DNA of 64,000 nt, taken from Breviolum minutum Mf 1.05b.01 (Eukaryota; Sar; Dinophyceae; Suessiales; Symbiodiniaceae). This document shows, in pieces, positions 38,131 through 52,554 of the stretch (the first letter of the stretch is position 1; every line of letters starts with the position of its first letter). The notes under the pieces were generated by a model that was given only the letters and a program-made list of their open reading frames with translations, was not told the origin of the DNA and ran no database searches. Location: positions 1 to 64,000 of the forward strand of contig DF241136.1 of assembly GCA_000507305.1 (NCBI GenBank), written 5' to 3'. A program made the position numbers and the translations under genes.

Positions 38131-39220
38131 CCAAACACAATGTTTTTAAGGCCTCTAAAATGAAGGTACTCACTGAACAAAAGAAACAGGTACGTTTTAC
38201 CCAATGTAGGCGGCCAGCCAAACACATGGCACAGGATACATACGTCCATCCCTGAGTACTGTACCTGATTTTTTGGATGTGACTTTTTAATTGAATCCAA
38301 CTCAATTGGGCCTGACTAAGACTTGTTGGTTTTGATAGGCCCGAATGGAGGCGAAGAGAATGCTCAAGGTCACCTGGAGGCAGAGTCAAAATGAAAGGGA
38401 GATGGACCAAACTTTGGAAATCATCGATTGCATGTTGCAGCTTAAACGGTGACAATGATAATTTTCAGGGTTTCATTGACTTTGACTTCCCCCAGGATTG
38501 GTATATTGTATACACCCTGTCTATTTCAATAAAGGCGATCATTTATCAGCATAGAGGCTGTTTTTAAGTCGTGTTTTAATATCATAAAGTTCTACACATG
38601 TGAGAATTTCTCAACTTCCGCTTGGTGCATTCTGTCAAACACTAATTGAAATAAACCGGTACAGCATAAAGAGTTGATGCCTAGGATTGATTCCTATGCC
38701 TTTGGAATGCCAACTTATCCTTTGACTTGAATGGTGTTTGCTAAACCACCTTAAAAAGGGGTGAGCTTAGCAAAGGGGAAAAAACACCTGGACAAACTTG
38801 CGCAGTTCTCTACCTCAAACCACCCTGGAAAGGCAATGACACGTTGGGCCCCGTGCAATCATCTACAGCCATGCTATCACTACTGTATGTAGTATACAAC
38901 AACTGACATCATCAGATCACCATTTGTCAAGAGTCATCATAAACTACATGTCTATTGTCCAATGGTGACAGTATATAGACCCATTTCGGGTTCTTAGGGA
39001 CATGGGTGGATCTACTCCTTGAGTCGACTTGGTGTACCCAGGCAACTTGGCAGCCATGGCATTACGACTTTGGTCCCAACTTGATTGTCCAAGTCAATCC
39101 ACCTGGAGGGTACCAATGATTGACAAAATTGAGCTCAGCATTCTAAGCAACATTTTAATTAGATATGATATGTTTGTCTTTATAGTACGTATCTAATATT
39201 TAAATTCCATTGTATGTTAC

Positions 39221-39350
39221 CCATCCCAACTTCTGGTTCCAACAAAACCATCCCTCGACTGCATTGACTTAAAAACATGGGCCTTACAGCTGAAACCTGC
39301 AAATGTATATGCCAAATGCTCCGTGGCAAAGTTGATGAAACCACCGGCGC
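39221..39350 (-). CDS. Exon of an unassigned protein
   Basis: After an AAG|GC acceptor the minus strand reads AGGFINFATEHLAYTFAGFS followed by CKAHVFKSMQSRDGFVGTRS, and it ends at a GT donor (GATGG|GTAACA). The open frame, codon bias and splice sites make this one of the clearest single exons in the 38-46 kb part. The segment has no motif I can name. Confidence 0.55.
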
Positions 39351-39645
39351 CTTGAAAATGTAGCTTGTGACAACTGCTTGGGTGCAAAGTAGCAATGTTT
39401 TGGTCCTATTCCTCTGCAAACATCACCGGAATCCCGGAATCTAGGTTGCAGTTGCTCTATACGTGTGCATGTTGGGATGCTTCCCCCAGTACGAAAACTT
39501 ACAAACAGTATCTCTTCTGAAATCATGAAGCATATGCAAGTGTCTGTAGGTGTATACAAGTGCGGAGCTCAACATTTCTGATCCCCCTGAATGATATGCT
39601 CCAAAAACATGCACATAGTACTAGCACTAGTAGCACAAGCTGTAT

Positions 39646-39697
39646 GAGAACTACCACTACTTCTACAACGACAACAACAACAACAACAACAACAACA

Positions 39698-39736
<39 letters not shown>

Positions 39737-39847
39737 GCTACTGCTACTGCTACTGCTACTGCTACTGCTACTGCTACTGCTACTGCTACTGCTACTGCTA
39801 CTGCTACTGCTACTGCTACTGCTACTTCTACTACGACTACGACTACG

Positions 39848-39885
<38 letters not shown>

Positions 39886-39962
39886 CACTACCATTACCAC
39901 TACCACTACCACTACCACTACCACTACTACTACTACTGCTACTAATACTACTACTAGTACCT
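39646..39962. repeat. Long trinucleotide repeat (ACT)n/(GCTACT)n with AAC ends
   Basis: A run of about 315 bp goes through AAC, ACT, ACTGCT hexamers, ACGACT and ACC triplets, with few non-triplet interruptions. All frames are open through it on at least one strand, so the long Thr, Ser, Val or Tyr runs there are repeat artefacts. Confidence 0.95.
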
Positions 39963-40499
39963 AGTAGTACTAGTACAAGTACAGGAATAGGAGTACTGTA
40001 TAGCGGTGCTATTGGTACGTAGTAGTACTTTGTGCTTCTACCACCACCACAGCGGGGAGGGTTGTCGCTTGAAATTAAGCACATATTCATATACGGAATA
40101 CACAAAATATATCAGTCGATAATTCACCTTGATACCATGATATGTGGACTCGCCTGCCAAGTAGATCACACCATAGATGCCAAACACCACAATCCTGGGC
40201 AGTGGATTATGCAGCCGGTGATTTTGAGGGGTTGAAAACTCGGGTATACATTCTCGACTAGCCAAGGTCCCAAGTGACCACAAAAGCTGCAAGGGAGGTT
40301 CTAATCTTTATGAAAAGGTGAAGTACTAAAATCTCCGTTTTGGTACTCGAATGTGGATGATTCATCACGTTAACGTTTGACCCATGGTATGATCATATCA
40401 ATTTTGAGCTGACATGAGGTACTCCTGACATTTCTTGGATGACCCCTAAGGGAATCAAAACAGAACATCTGAATGAACTATTGTTAGAATTAATGAAAA

Positions 40500-42415
<1,916 letters not shown>

Positions 42416-43204
42416 CTCGAGGGCCCCATAGCAAAATGGTAGTCAATGGCATGTTGAGAGACAGAATCAACCAAATAAATATGTCATTGTGATATATTGT
42501 GATATAATAAGGTATCCACAATATCATGATCAAAAATGAATGACATTCATCACATAATAATATTAATGCATATAGTTTATGTGTTTTTCAAATAATCCCA
42601 ATTGGTGCAGATTATTGATCAAAGGTATGTTCCTCCACGGCTACCCAAGCCGAGCGTCATCTTCAATGAATAGGGCAGCCCATGACATGATAATGTAGCC
42701 ATTGGTGGATATAATTGGGCCTTAGCAACGGCGGTTTGAGTGACATCTGTTTTCCATAGTTAAGAGAAAAGAGTGACAACAAATCCAATTTATCCGAAGA
42801 TCATTGCTATACACATAATTTTGCTTGATTAGAATTATATAAATTCCGAATTCCTATGTTGCTATATTATTCTGTTTGTTGGAGTTGTCATGATGGAGTC
42901 GTTTTTTTTGCTGAATACGTGCAGCAACACTTGGCATGTTTCATCTACTAAGCATCTTCGCTGAGATAATCTGGGAAACTTTCTGGAACTTCTGTGCATT
43001 AGATAGGTTCAGCGATCCCACGTCAATCCCACTTATATTCTAAATCTTGTCTGTTCATTGCACGACATAGCTAGTTGATGCTAGTTGTATAATCTGATAC
43101 AAACAGCTCCAGGATACTCTAGGCATGTATGCACAGCAGATATATTGATGAAAACAAAGTAACTACATTGACTCTGACCAACAAACATAAGTAGTTCACC
43201 AATT

Positions 43205-45795
43205 TTGATGATCTTCTTCATCTTCTGCGTCGACTGCAAACCATTGCCAAAAGGATTCTGACATGCCGCCCAAGCACCCAAGGCTTGTTTCCAAGGACGT
43301 CCCAAGGCGCCACAACATGTGAGGATCATTAGTAGTGGCACATCGACCAACCATTCCTTGGATGGTTAAAGTAGAAGGATGGTCAATGGATCATTTTTCT
43401 GGAACCGGATGGTTGGTATTGTGGATGATTGTGCATGCAATATTCTTGACTTTGGCTACCTTGGCGCAAAGGTTGAAATTATGGGTTTGACTGGATGGTT
43501 TTAATAGACATACCATGGATACCACATTTGCACCTGATACCATGAGAAGTTTTCTTTGGAATTAGAATAAAACAATTTCAAGTTCATAAATTCTGCGTTA
43601 AACTTCAAACCTCAAGGGCATACAAATCACGCAAACCTCACCCTGATTCTGCCGCATTGGATTCTTGTGGATCGTTCCCTCATCTTATCCCCAATTTTTG
43701 GACCAAGGCTCGATGTACCGCGCGGTATAGACTGGAACAATAGGCCCAGGCCCTCCAGTCACGTGCACCAAGGGTAAGGATGTAAATGATAGGTACGTCT
43801 CGAAAGCTGTCAAGGAGCCCAAGATCATACCTGAACCAAACTTCAGTCCCACCAAGCAGGAAGAAAATCATTCAAGATATGAAGGGATGATCACCCCAGA
43901 AAATCTGGATGTTGTTGTTTGTTGTTTCATTGCTTTGGACACAATGCAGGAACGAAGTTCTTAAACACATGAGACTGACCCGAAATCTATGCTTCAACTA
44001 CTCATATATATATATATTATTATATTGTCACTAATTGGATTTGGTTGATGAAGTCCTTGGTTTCGATCACTTCTAGTGATGTTGGTAGGACCAGCAGCTC
44101 AGCTTTTGTCCAACATGAAGGCCATGAAGGCTCAAACGCGAAGTCATCCACCAGTTGTGTAGTGGAACATTGGACTACCATATAAGAAGTGTCTCACCAT
44201 TAAATCTATGATTCCTTTAAACAGAAGGCGATTTAGATGTTGGGATGCAACATTATGCTACACTATGCTGAACTCGCCTTGAGGTTGTTCATTCCAAGCG
44301 ATCCTCCTATTAGTCAAAAAGTAATTGTCAATGCAAATATGACTATTAGTTGTTATTAGAGTCAATCTGTTAGGTCTACCCAGAATATCCCAAAATGACC
44401 TTGACAACCCCAAAAATTCAGTGTTCCGTGAAGATTCTGGTCCAAATTCCAGCAAGTGCTAGCATGGCAACCAGCCAGAGATTCATGACTTTGTTGACCC
44501 GCCATGATCTTCTGGGTAACTAAACATAACTCAATGATCTGCTTGTAGATTTTGTTGTGCTCCAAAAAATGCAACTGGAGTCAAGATGCAAAGCAAATAT
44601 TGTGATAAGAAATCCTTGAACTCCTGGCGATGGGACAAATCCGATGGTGATTTTGCCACCAGCTGATCTGCCACAGAAACCAGCAGCAAAGTTCCCTCAC
44701 GCAACCTGAGGCTGTCAGTTGATTTCTTTGAAGAAATTTTGTCTCAAAAACAAGGTCAATTAAAAAAAAAACATACCCCCGATCATGAAGACCAAAGAGG
44801 ATGAGTTATATGCATTGAGTTCTTTAGTGACTCTTGAGTTCTTTAGTGACTCTTTGACGCTTAATCATGTGCTTTACAAGGTCCTTGGCTTACTATTCAC
44901 CCAAACCATCACGCCAAGCAGCAACACAACGCCAAGGCCAACAGCAACAAAGGCATGATAGATCTGTGGATATGCGTTGGGCACCTGGAGTTTGATCCCA
45001 GCTGATGAGACCCATACATACCATTTCATCTCAAAGTGGTGAATCTCCTGTTTTTTTTAGGTATCTCAAACGGTGAAACGGTGAATCTAAACTAAGAATT
45101 CACCATCCTCTTGACATTTGGATTCTAAAGTCTACCATTTACTGACAGTAAGCTTAGTAGCTCGTGAACTCCTTTGCCTAGTACACTCCCGAAAATTAAC
45201 ATAGCCCCAAAAATTGATGGTTTGGAAGATGATTTTCCTCTTACAAAGGATGATTTTCAGGTGCCAATGTTAGTTTTCAGGAGGGTATCTGTCCAACATT
45301 TGCTGATCTCTTGACATGTGGAAATTTCCGATCCAAAATAACGGTTGACGGTTTCGGTACTCCCAAATCATCAACACCTTCGATTGTAGACATGAAAGGA
45401 AACCGCCCTCGTTAGTGAACCCTATACATCTTGGAAACCTGCCATTCAACGTTGAGCTCAGTACAGCAACTGCATCATATACTAGCGAAGCTGCGGGAGA
45501 TGGACAGGCATTTTTGCAGTTTAAGTGGCAACAAGAAACACATTTCCAAAGGTAAAAGGTCCAAAATTTCCGGAAATAAAGAGTGAACTGGAACGCCTAG
45601 AAGAGAACTGTATTTCATGCAATTCAAAAACAATAAGCTTATCGCCTACGGAGGATTGCCCCTGTTCTGACCTTTCCAGGCCCCTAGAATCACCATGAAT
45701 CACCAAGCACGATGACCTTCTCCACACATTCGGGAACTTCACTGCAATGAACGGCTCCGGTCCACCATGTTCTCATGTTGGGCAAGGAAACCTTG
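43205..45795 (-). CDS. Exon series of an unassigned membrane protein
   Basis: Probable exons: 45715-45795 (SLPNMRTWWTGAVHCSEVP and ECVEKVIVLGDSW), 44901-44984 (84 nt, exactly 28 codons, HAFVAVGLGVVLLLGVMVW, a clear membrane helix), 44650-44715 (REGTLLLVSVADQLVAKSP), 44420-44511 (NLWLVAMLALAGIWTRIF, membrane helix), 44035-44150 (FAFEPSWPSCWTKAELLVLP), 43690-43850 (LGSLTAFETYLSFTSLPLV and TGGPGPIVPVYTARYIEPW) and 43210-43290 (MSESFWQWFAVDAEDEEDHQ). They are all on the minus strand with AG acceptors. The order soluble, helix, loop, helix suggests an integral membrane protein, but no family motif was found. Confidence 0.45.
44816..44853. repeat. 19-bp direct duplication
   Basis: TGAGTTCTTTAGTGACTCT occurs twice, back to back. 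Confidence 0.9.
45182..45287. mobile_element. MITE family B, copy 2
   Basis: Ends are TACACTCCCGAAAATTAACA and the complement of TGTTAGTTTTCAGGAGGGTA. The interior GATGGTTTGGAAGATGATTT is in the same orientation as the copy at 30114. Confidence 0.75.
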
Positions 45796-46118
45796 GTGTT
45801 TTTCTACGCGGCAAAACTCTTCATCTTTCCAACTTACCGGAAACGTACACAGGATTTAGAAGGTAGTTAGTATATATACAAATGTATATTTCATATATGT
45901 ATATATGAATGGATACAGTTGTATATCTATAACAACTAATTACATACAGGAATACAGTATATCATATTATGATCATATAGCTATCATATCATATCACAAT
46001 TATACGTATAGCTATCATATATATATATACAAATGCTTATAATAACAGTTTGTATGCAAACATGTCTACACAATATACGGGTGCATCTCAACTTTTTGTA
46101 CCTCAAATATAAGCTCCT

Positions 46119-46143
46119 CAAACAAACAAACAAACAAACAAAC

Positions 46144-46191
<48 letters not shown>

Positions 46192-46208
46192 ATACACACA
46201 CACACACC
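46119..46208. repeat. (CAAA)n-(CTAA)n-(CA)n compound microsatellite
   Basis: Three simple-repeat blocks lie directly next to each other, each passing into the next by one base change. Confidence 0.95.
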
Positions 46209-46639
46209 TAAACAAACTTGAGCCTTAAAAAATGTATTCTGTTTGGATGGGAAGCATCACCAAATCCACCTAGAAACTGTTAGGCACCAAGAAATACACA
46301 GAGTCCACATCATGGTGGCAACGATTCCACGCCATGGGATTTGCATGGGGGCTGTTTGGGTTGACCCTTGACACACCCCGTTGATGAGCCAATTGCTTGG
46401 GTGGATGGGAAGATGCAATCCTGGCAAAATGCAAAGGTCAACTGGACTCAGTTCCAGGTAAAACTGGCAAACAGCTACACTAGATACCACTCAACATCAT
46501 GAGGCAAAGACCTAGATGTGCCAATTTTGACCCAAGGATTGCCAACTTAGACATTGGCAAAATACGTATTGTATGACTACGTAAATATTGTCCGTTCGTT
46601 TCAATTTGTTTATTGCTGTAAAATAACTTGGCTACTTGA

Positions 46640-49215
46640 CAACACCAATTCCTTGTTTGTGTCTCATCAATGGTGTCCGATCTGCCCTGTTTCACAGGGG
46701 ACGCCAGATCGCTGAATGGATGGGCATATACCTCATCCATAGTTCGTTAGCTATCAGCCAAGTCACCAAAAACTGAGTTGTGTGGCGTATTTAGGGATAA
46801 TCATTGAAGGCCCTGAAGAAACCTTTGATCTCCCAGCATTTGTTCAAAAAATTAGATCAATTTCAGCACCAAAACATATGACGATGATAATGATCTGAGT
46901 TCTTTGTCAACCATATCTGATCGTCGTGATAACAAGTTTGGTGATGATGCGAATGATAAAGATAATCATGTGCAATGATTATTGTAGAATCACAACGATG
47001 CTGAACTGGTATTCATATAAGAATGATAATGATGGTACACAACATCAAAAGATATAATGTATAATGATGTTCAGTCATATCATATTATCATAATATTCAC
47101 TGTAATTTATGTAAAAGGAAAAATGATAAAAATGGCATGATATAGCCTATAGCCTAGACATATAATCAGTGTGGGACTAAAATGATTACAGTAGATGCTG
47201 TACAATATACAATACTTCAACAAACTTCAATATGATATTATGTTCCCTACACTATCGTAATTATACCCGTCAATTACCTGATATCCTATCGGCTTTCTCC
47301 AAGGCTCACTCTCAGGGTGACCTGACCAAGGCGCTTTATTATACACACACGCAGCTTCCGCTGACGGCCATTATGCAAATGAACCGAGTGAACTGCGCTT
47401 CCCCAAGATGGGCATTTCGCCGCCAGATGGTGGAACTTCTAAAGCTGTGATGGCTCTGTGTGTACCGCCTATGTTTTCATGTTCTTACACATGTTTATAT
47501 AATCTTGTCGGCATCATATGATTCGTATGGCTGATACATTCATGTATGATAACTTTTGAACATTACTAGCCCGACATGTAGATCTTGGCTTCAAGACCAT
47601 TCCAAATGTGTGTGTTGTTTTTGTGCAGGAAACCATCATCAGGCTACAGCGGGATCCCCCAAGTGGCTCACCATCACGTCACCTTTGGACGTTTCATCTG
47701 ACCTGAAGCGTTTCGGGATGCGAAGGAGACGTTCCAGGGTTGGTCATTGCACCAACAGGGTGGGTTGATATTGAGTCATAGTGGCAGGGTTGATATCGAT
47801 ATTGAGTAACTACTGGGTGAGTTGATATTGATATTGGGTGTGTTGGTCAATTTGTTTGTTCAGAATGTTTGGTGTTTTGGATTTGTAGGGGGTCAACATG
47901 TTTTTCATCCATCATCTAATCTTGCGCAGAATTGGATCTTGATGCTGGCAGTACATCATAGAAATCCTAAGCTCCTACCGCTTCGGTGAGTTCAACTTGA
48001 TTAAACTTAGTTCAATAAAAACTCGACAACATTACATTCCAAAGTGATTTTGCGACACAAAATCTATTTACAGTAAAACGGGTTGCAAATTTCGTTGGCA
48101 AAATGGCTTTCAACCCCAATGAGCAGTGAGCAAAACAACATGGTCCTCCGATGATCTGATTTTTTGTCACACATAATCATATGTAGTGTCTTTAACTGGA
48201 AGTTGGGATGGATCAAACGGGAAGAAGTTCTCCGATGGATGACAACAAAATCATGTGATGTACCTTGGGCTTGACTATCATAGGATATCATAGTTGGTGG
48301 TTGAGCTGCCCATTTAAAGCATATAAGTTGTCAAATTGAAAATTTACTTCCTCAAGTCATCGGGATAAAGATTATTAAAGGCTATGACACCACCAATGCT
48401 ACACCCTGGAAGATTAACATGGAACCTACAAATCACCCATTTAGAAAGGAAAATGATCTTCCAAACCTCCATGATTATGTTCCATGTTAATCTTCAGGGG
48501 TGTAGTCCTGGAATTCTCCATGTTCCCAGGTGACACGTTTTCACTGCACCTCTCAACTCACCACGTCTTGAAAGGCATGATTTCTACCTGGAAGAGGGCC
48601 CCAAGAACTCCCGAGTATATTTGTGGGAAATTCACACTAGTGGCGTCTATTGCTATGGATGCGTTTATGTATGTTATATTACAATTTATCAATTTATCAA
48701 TATTACTAGGAAATACAAAAACTGTAAATTAATGGAACATGTAACACATGTCACCATATTGATGTAGTAATTAGTAATTCATGTATTAGTACAAGCAGAA
48801 TATAAAAGAGATCAGGAGGATACCGTTTAAACATCTTCACTGCCTGGCACTGCAGAATCGCTGGGCACGCGAATGACACCTGGCCATTTGGGTGAATTGA
48901 GGATTGCACTGACATGGTGGGGCATAGGTTGACGAGAAGAACAAATGATTGTAAATAGTTCACCATGGGGCATTTTGAGCTTTTCATGGTGTATTAAGCA
49001 GTTTGCAATCTTGGAATTTGAATCCTCGGGCTCTCTTCACCAACTTGAAATGGTTGATCAATTTGGGGGGCTTCATCTTTTGTAAGCAACCATTTTGATT
49101 CATGATTGATGTGTATTCAACCTTGCCACCACAGTGACGGCCATGATCACCCCAACAGCTGAAATTGACTGGACATCAGATGCAACAACTGCCCATCAGC
49201 ACCCGATGAGCTTCT
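46640..49215 (-). CDS. Scattered exon candidates, unassigned
   Basis: Probable exons: 49115-49210 (ASDVQSISAVGVIMAVTVVA, membrane helix), 48835-48930 (SSIHPNGQVSFACPAILQC), 48070-48270 (an open frame with HPNFQLKTLHMIMCDKK), 47645-47745 (LERLLRIPKRFRSDETSKG) and 46645-46740 (DEVYAHPFSDLASPVKQGRS). They are on the minus strand and preceded by AG. Some may belong to the ion-channel gene to the right or to the membrane protein to the left; boundaries cannot be placed. A plus-strand open frame at 47232-47450 is also protein-like. Confidence 0.35.
48400..48504. mobile_element. MITE family B, copy 3 (best preserved)
   Basis: The element of 105 bp starts TACACCCTGGAAGATTAACA and ends TGTTAATCTTCAGGGGTGTA, giving terminal inverted repeats of about 25 bp with very few mismatches and TA at both ends. 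Confidence 0.85.
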
Positions 49216-49904
49216 AGTATCAAGCCCACTTTATGTTTTGCAAAAAACTAGTTATGGATATTCTAGGGTACATTCACACAAAATCAACAGTTACACCTTA
49301 TTATACATGAAATCATAGTACTTAAGGCGTATCTGATTCTGGAGGTTGTGTACTCACGCATTCAGATGTGTTAGAACATCTAGGTTTGAACCACTAAAAA
49401 AAAAATAAACTGCTTCGGTCAAAGCACGAGCTTGAATCAAACACCAATACAGAAAAGAGACGCAAGCTGCTAGAGCCGATAGTGAAAAACTGAATGATTG
49501 ATGGCGAGACAGTTGAATTGGCTACGAAAAGAGCACTGGTGACTCGAAGCTCTACTCCTTAGCTCTGTGATTGCGTACGACCTACAGTCTACTGATGACT
49601 TTAGCAAAGGGCTGTGCTTTGTTCTATTCATTCCTAAGATTGCTCCTCTCACTGAGGATATGTCAAAGGCAGGATCATTGGGTTGCTGCAGGACACGAAC
49701 AGAAACAACAATTTGCCAGACTCGTCTTTCTCATTGGAGTCACGACCACTGCCAGCACCAACACCCTTATCCATCCTTATCCTAATCATCATCATCTAAC
49801 AGCAGTAGCATCGTCCATTAGTATCATCATCATCTCCATTAGTAACCAATTACGACAAGAAACTTAGAGGCACCATGTCCAGCCACCACCCCCCTTCCCT
49901 ATCT

Positions 49905-52487
49905 GAAAGCCGCGGACGTCGATCCCGAACGATCTGTTGAATCTTCAGGGCAGCCACATGGTCCTCCGTGTATCAGTGTATGCGATCATCTCCCGAAATG
50001 CACAAAATACTGTTGATGGAAGAAATCCTGCACCAGTTGATATGGACAATCTGCTATTATTTACAGGGTTTTATCTATCTCAGGTGGTGTAGGATTTCTT
50101 CCATCAACAGTATGAACTCTCCCAGACTCTGATCAAATCTAAGTAATCTTAGCATGAAAGATCTAAGTAATCTTAGCATGAAAGATCTAGTTATATTTGA
50201 TTTTGAGCATCTGAATTTCGTCAGAATCACAGAGGCAACATTGTTGACCCACATGCATCCAATGCGAAGATGTCTCATCCCATTTGGAATGCGCCAAAGT
50301 GAATCCGATCTCTGGAGAGAACTGAAGGTGCATCAGTCAACGATTCAGAAATCTAACCAACACATCACCATGTTGGCAATCTTGCATTTATATCATTCCT
50401 CCAATACATCAATAACTTGTTCGTCTTAGATCTTCAGGTGTCCTAAGGAAGCTACAAGACAAGGCAAATTAAAAGGCCACCCCTCTGCCAACACTTGGAC
50501 CCTGTACCTTGACAGACTGGCTACTCTCCGCCTGCCATGCCGTGGATCCCATATGTGACGTGTCACACTTGCCCACAGTAACGCGGGGAACTAATATAGC
50601 CCAACGACCTATGGAAAAGGAAACTCATTTTCCTAATTCTGTAGCTATGTTCCTGGACGGGTTCCTATTCATCATGTAGAAGTACAATTTCAAGCAAAGG
50701 CAGTCAGATTGACTCATCTTGTGAGTTGGCTGATGCTTTACAAAATCTGGTGGTCTGTTGAACTGACGATGGATTGTCAGGACTTGTCCATCTAAAACTT
50801 TAGCATTCAATTCATCTTTTAAAACGCTCGATTTGGCATTCAAATCTTCTTACAGTAAAAGCACTCAATTCCACCTATGATTTTGTATGAGGCTTCTATT
50901 TATGGAATATGTGCGTATATATGAATATATACGTACGAATCTAGTCTAAATATATGTATATATATGCAAATATGTATGTGTATGTGTATGTGTATATACA
51001 AGATATAACATATGAATGTGCAGCATATTACCATGGCATACTAGGTGATCCGCATACACCGAGATACTCCATCCGTTTGCCTATTTTGGTTTGCATACCG
51101 TGCTGAACATCATCGTCAGCTCAGAAGACAATCTATGCAACTCACATTCACTATAAACAGAGGTGTGCCAAAACGAGTGCTCGATCGGTTACAGTGTCTT
51201 TACAAGTACTACTTCAGCAACATTCTACGCATTAGCATTATCAATTGACACCAGGTGCAGCACAATGTATTTCAATCCTTCAAGTCGGAAAATGTCGCGG
51301 CCCTGAATGGTTGCAAATTGCACTGACATGGTAAGACAAGAGGCGGCAAATGATTTGTATGTTGAAAAATATCATGTCCACTCTGTAGTGGACTAGTGGA
51401 GGTAGTGATACATATGTACTAACATCATATTCATCAAATGTTCATAAATATTTCATCCTAAGATATCCTAAGAAGATCATTATTCATTCATTCTTAGGAA
51501 TCCTGTTATGTTTTGAATTTCTTATGCAAATTGTATAACTAGTTAGTGGTTTCAACCCCTTTGAAAAATATGCTCGTCAAAATGGGTTCATCTTCCCCAA
51601 TTTTCGGGGTGAAAATAAAAAAATATTTGAGTTGCCACCACCTAGATAATCATACCATGGACACTTTTGGATCGACACATTCATATGGATCCTGCCTCCA
51701 GGGGGGTTCCCCTTGGGCCTGGCCTGTGCCTCTTGCATTTGGCGCTTCCGGGACTCCAAGACGCGGCCCCTGTTCGGACACGACAAGAATCAAAACATGG
51801 GTGAATAAAAAATGGAGAAAAGTTATGTTTGATACTTTTTGTGTAATCATATTATATTCTAATATTGTATATATAGTATATGATATAAATATATATATTA
51901 TGTATATATATATATATGTATGAATCTGATGTGAGTTCTTCAGAAGATTGGCTTCTGAATCTCTCCATGTTTGTTTTTTCTTTCGAACTCTGGTTGCTGG
52001 ATTTGGACCATAAAATGATCCAATCCTCAAGACCTTTCATCATCAACCTTTGAACGGTTGCAAGTCAACTGTGACTTAAAAGTGCATTTATCACCATTAA
52101 AAAGATGCGATCTTCGTCAATGTGAATGTTGCTCCCTTTCCCACTGGTTTCGAGTGGCGCACATTTTCAGCTTGTCAGCCGTGTCCGGATCCAGCATCTC
52201 CTGGTATCAAAACAAAAAAATGTGTCACAAAAAAAAGATACCAAGAGTGTTGATTTTGGATACGATAAACCAACCTTAGTCAATCCTTATAATACCTTGA
52301 TAACCAAAGATACCAGCTATGGACCAACCTTTGTTGATCAACTGTTCCTTGTTACCTCGTTAAGTGCTTTTTCGTCGCTTCCTCCAAGGTGTTGATCTCA
52401 GACATCAGTTCGGGATCCCATCGGTGACAAAGCAACTTCAAGACCTCAGGTTTCTCCGAAAAGAAACACGAAGCACAGATGAAGTTT

Positions 52488-52554
<67 letters not shown>

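Noticed and set aside
38330-38400. ABC-transporter fragment (LSILFASIRAY)
   Set aside because: Too short, with no Walker A or LSGGQ motif found anywhere nearby.
39560-40105. Poly-Thr, poly-Val and poly-Ser proteins
   Set aside because: Open frames created by the trinucleotide repeat; they occur on both strands and in several frames with no splice or codon support.
47232-47450. Plus-strand 72-residue frame (DILSAFSKAHSQGDLTKAL)
   Set aside because: Protein-like, but isolated, without splice sites or neighbours on that strand, and the minus strand is also open there; left undecided and not called.
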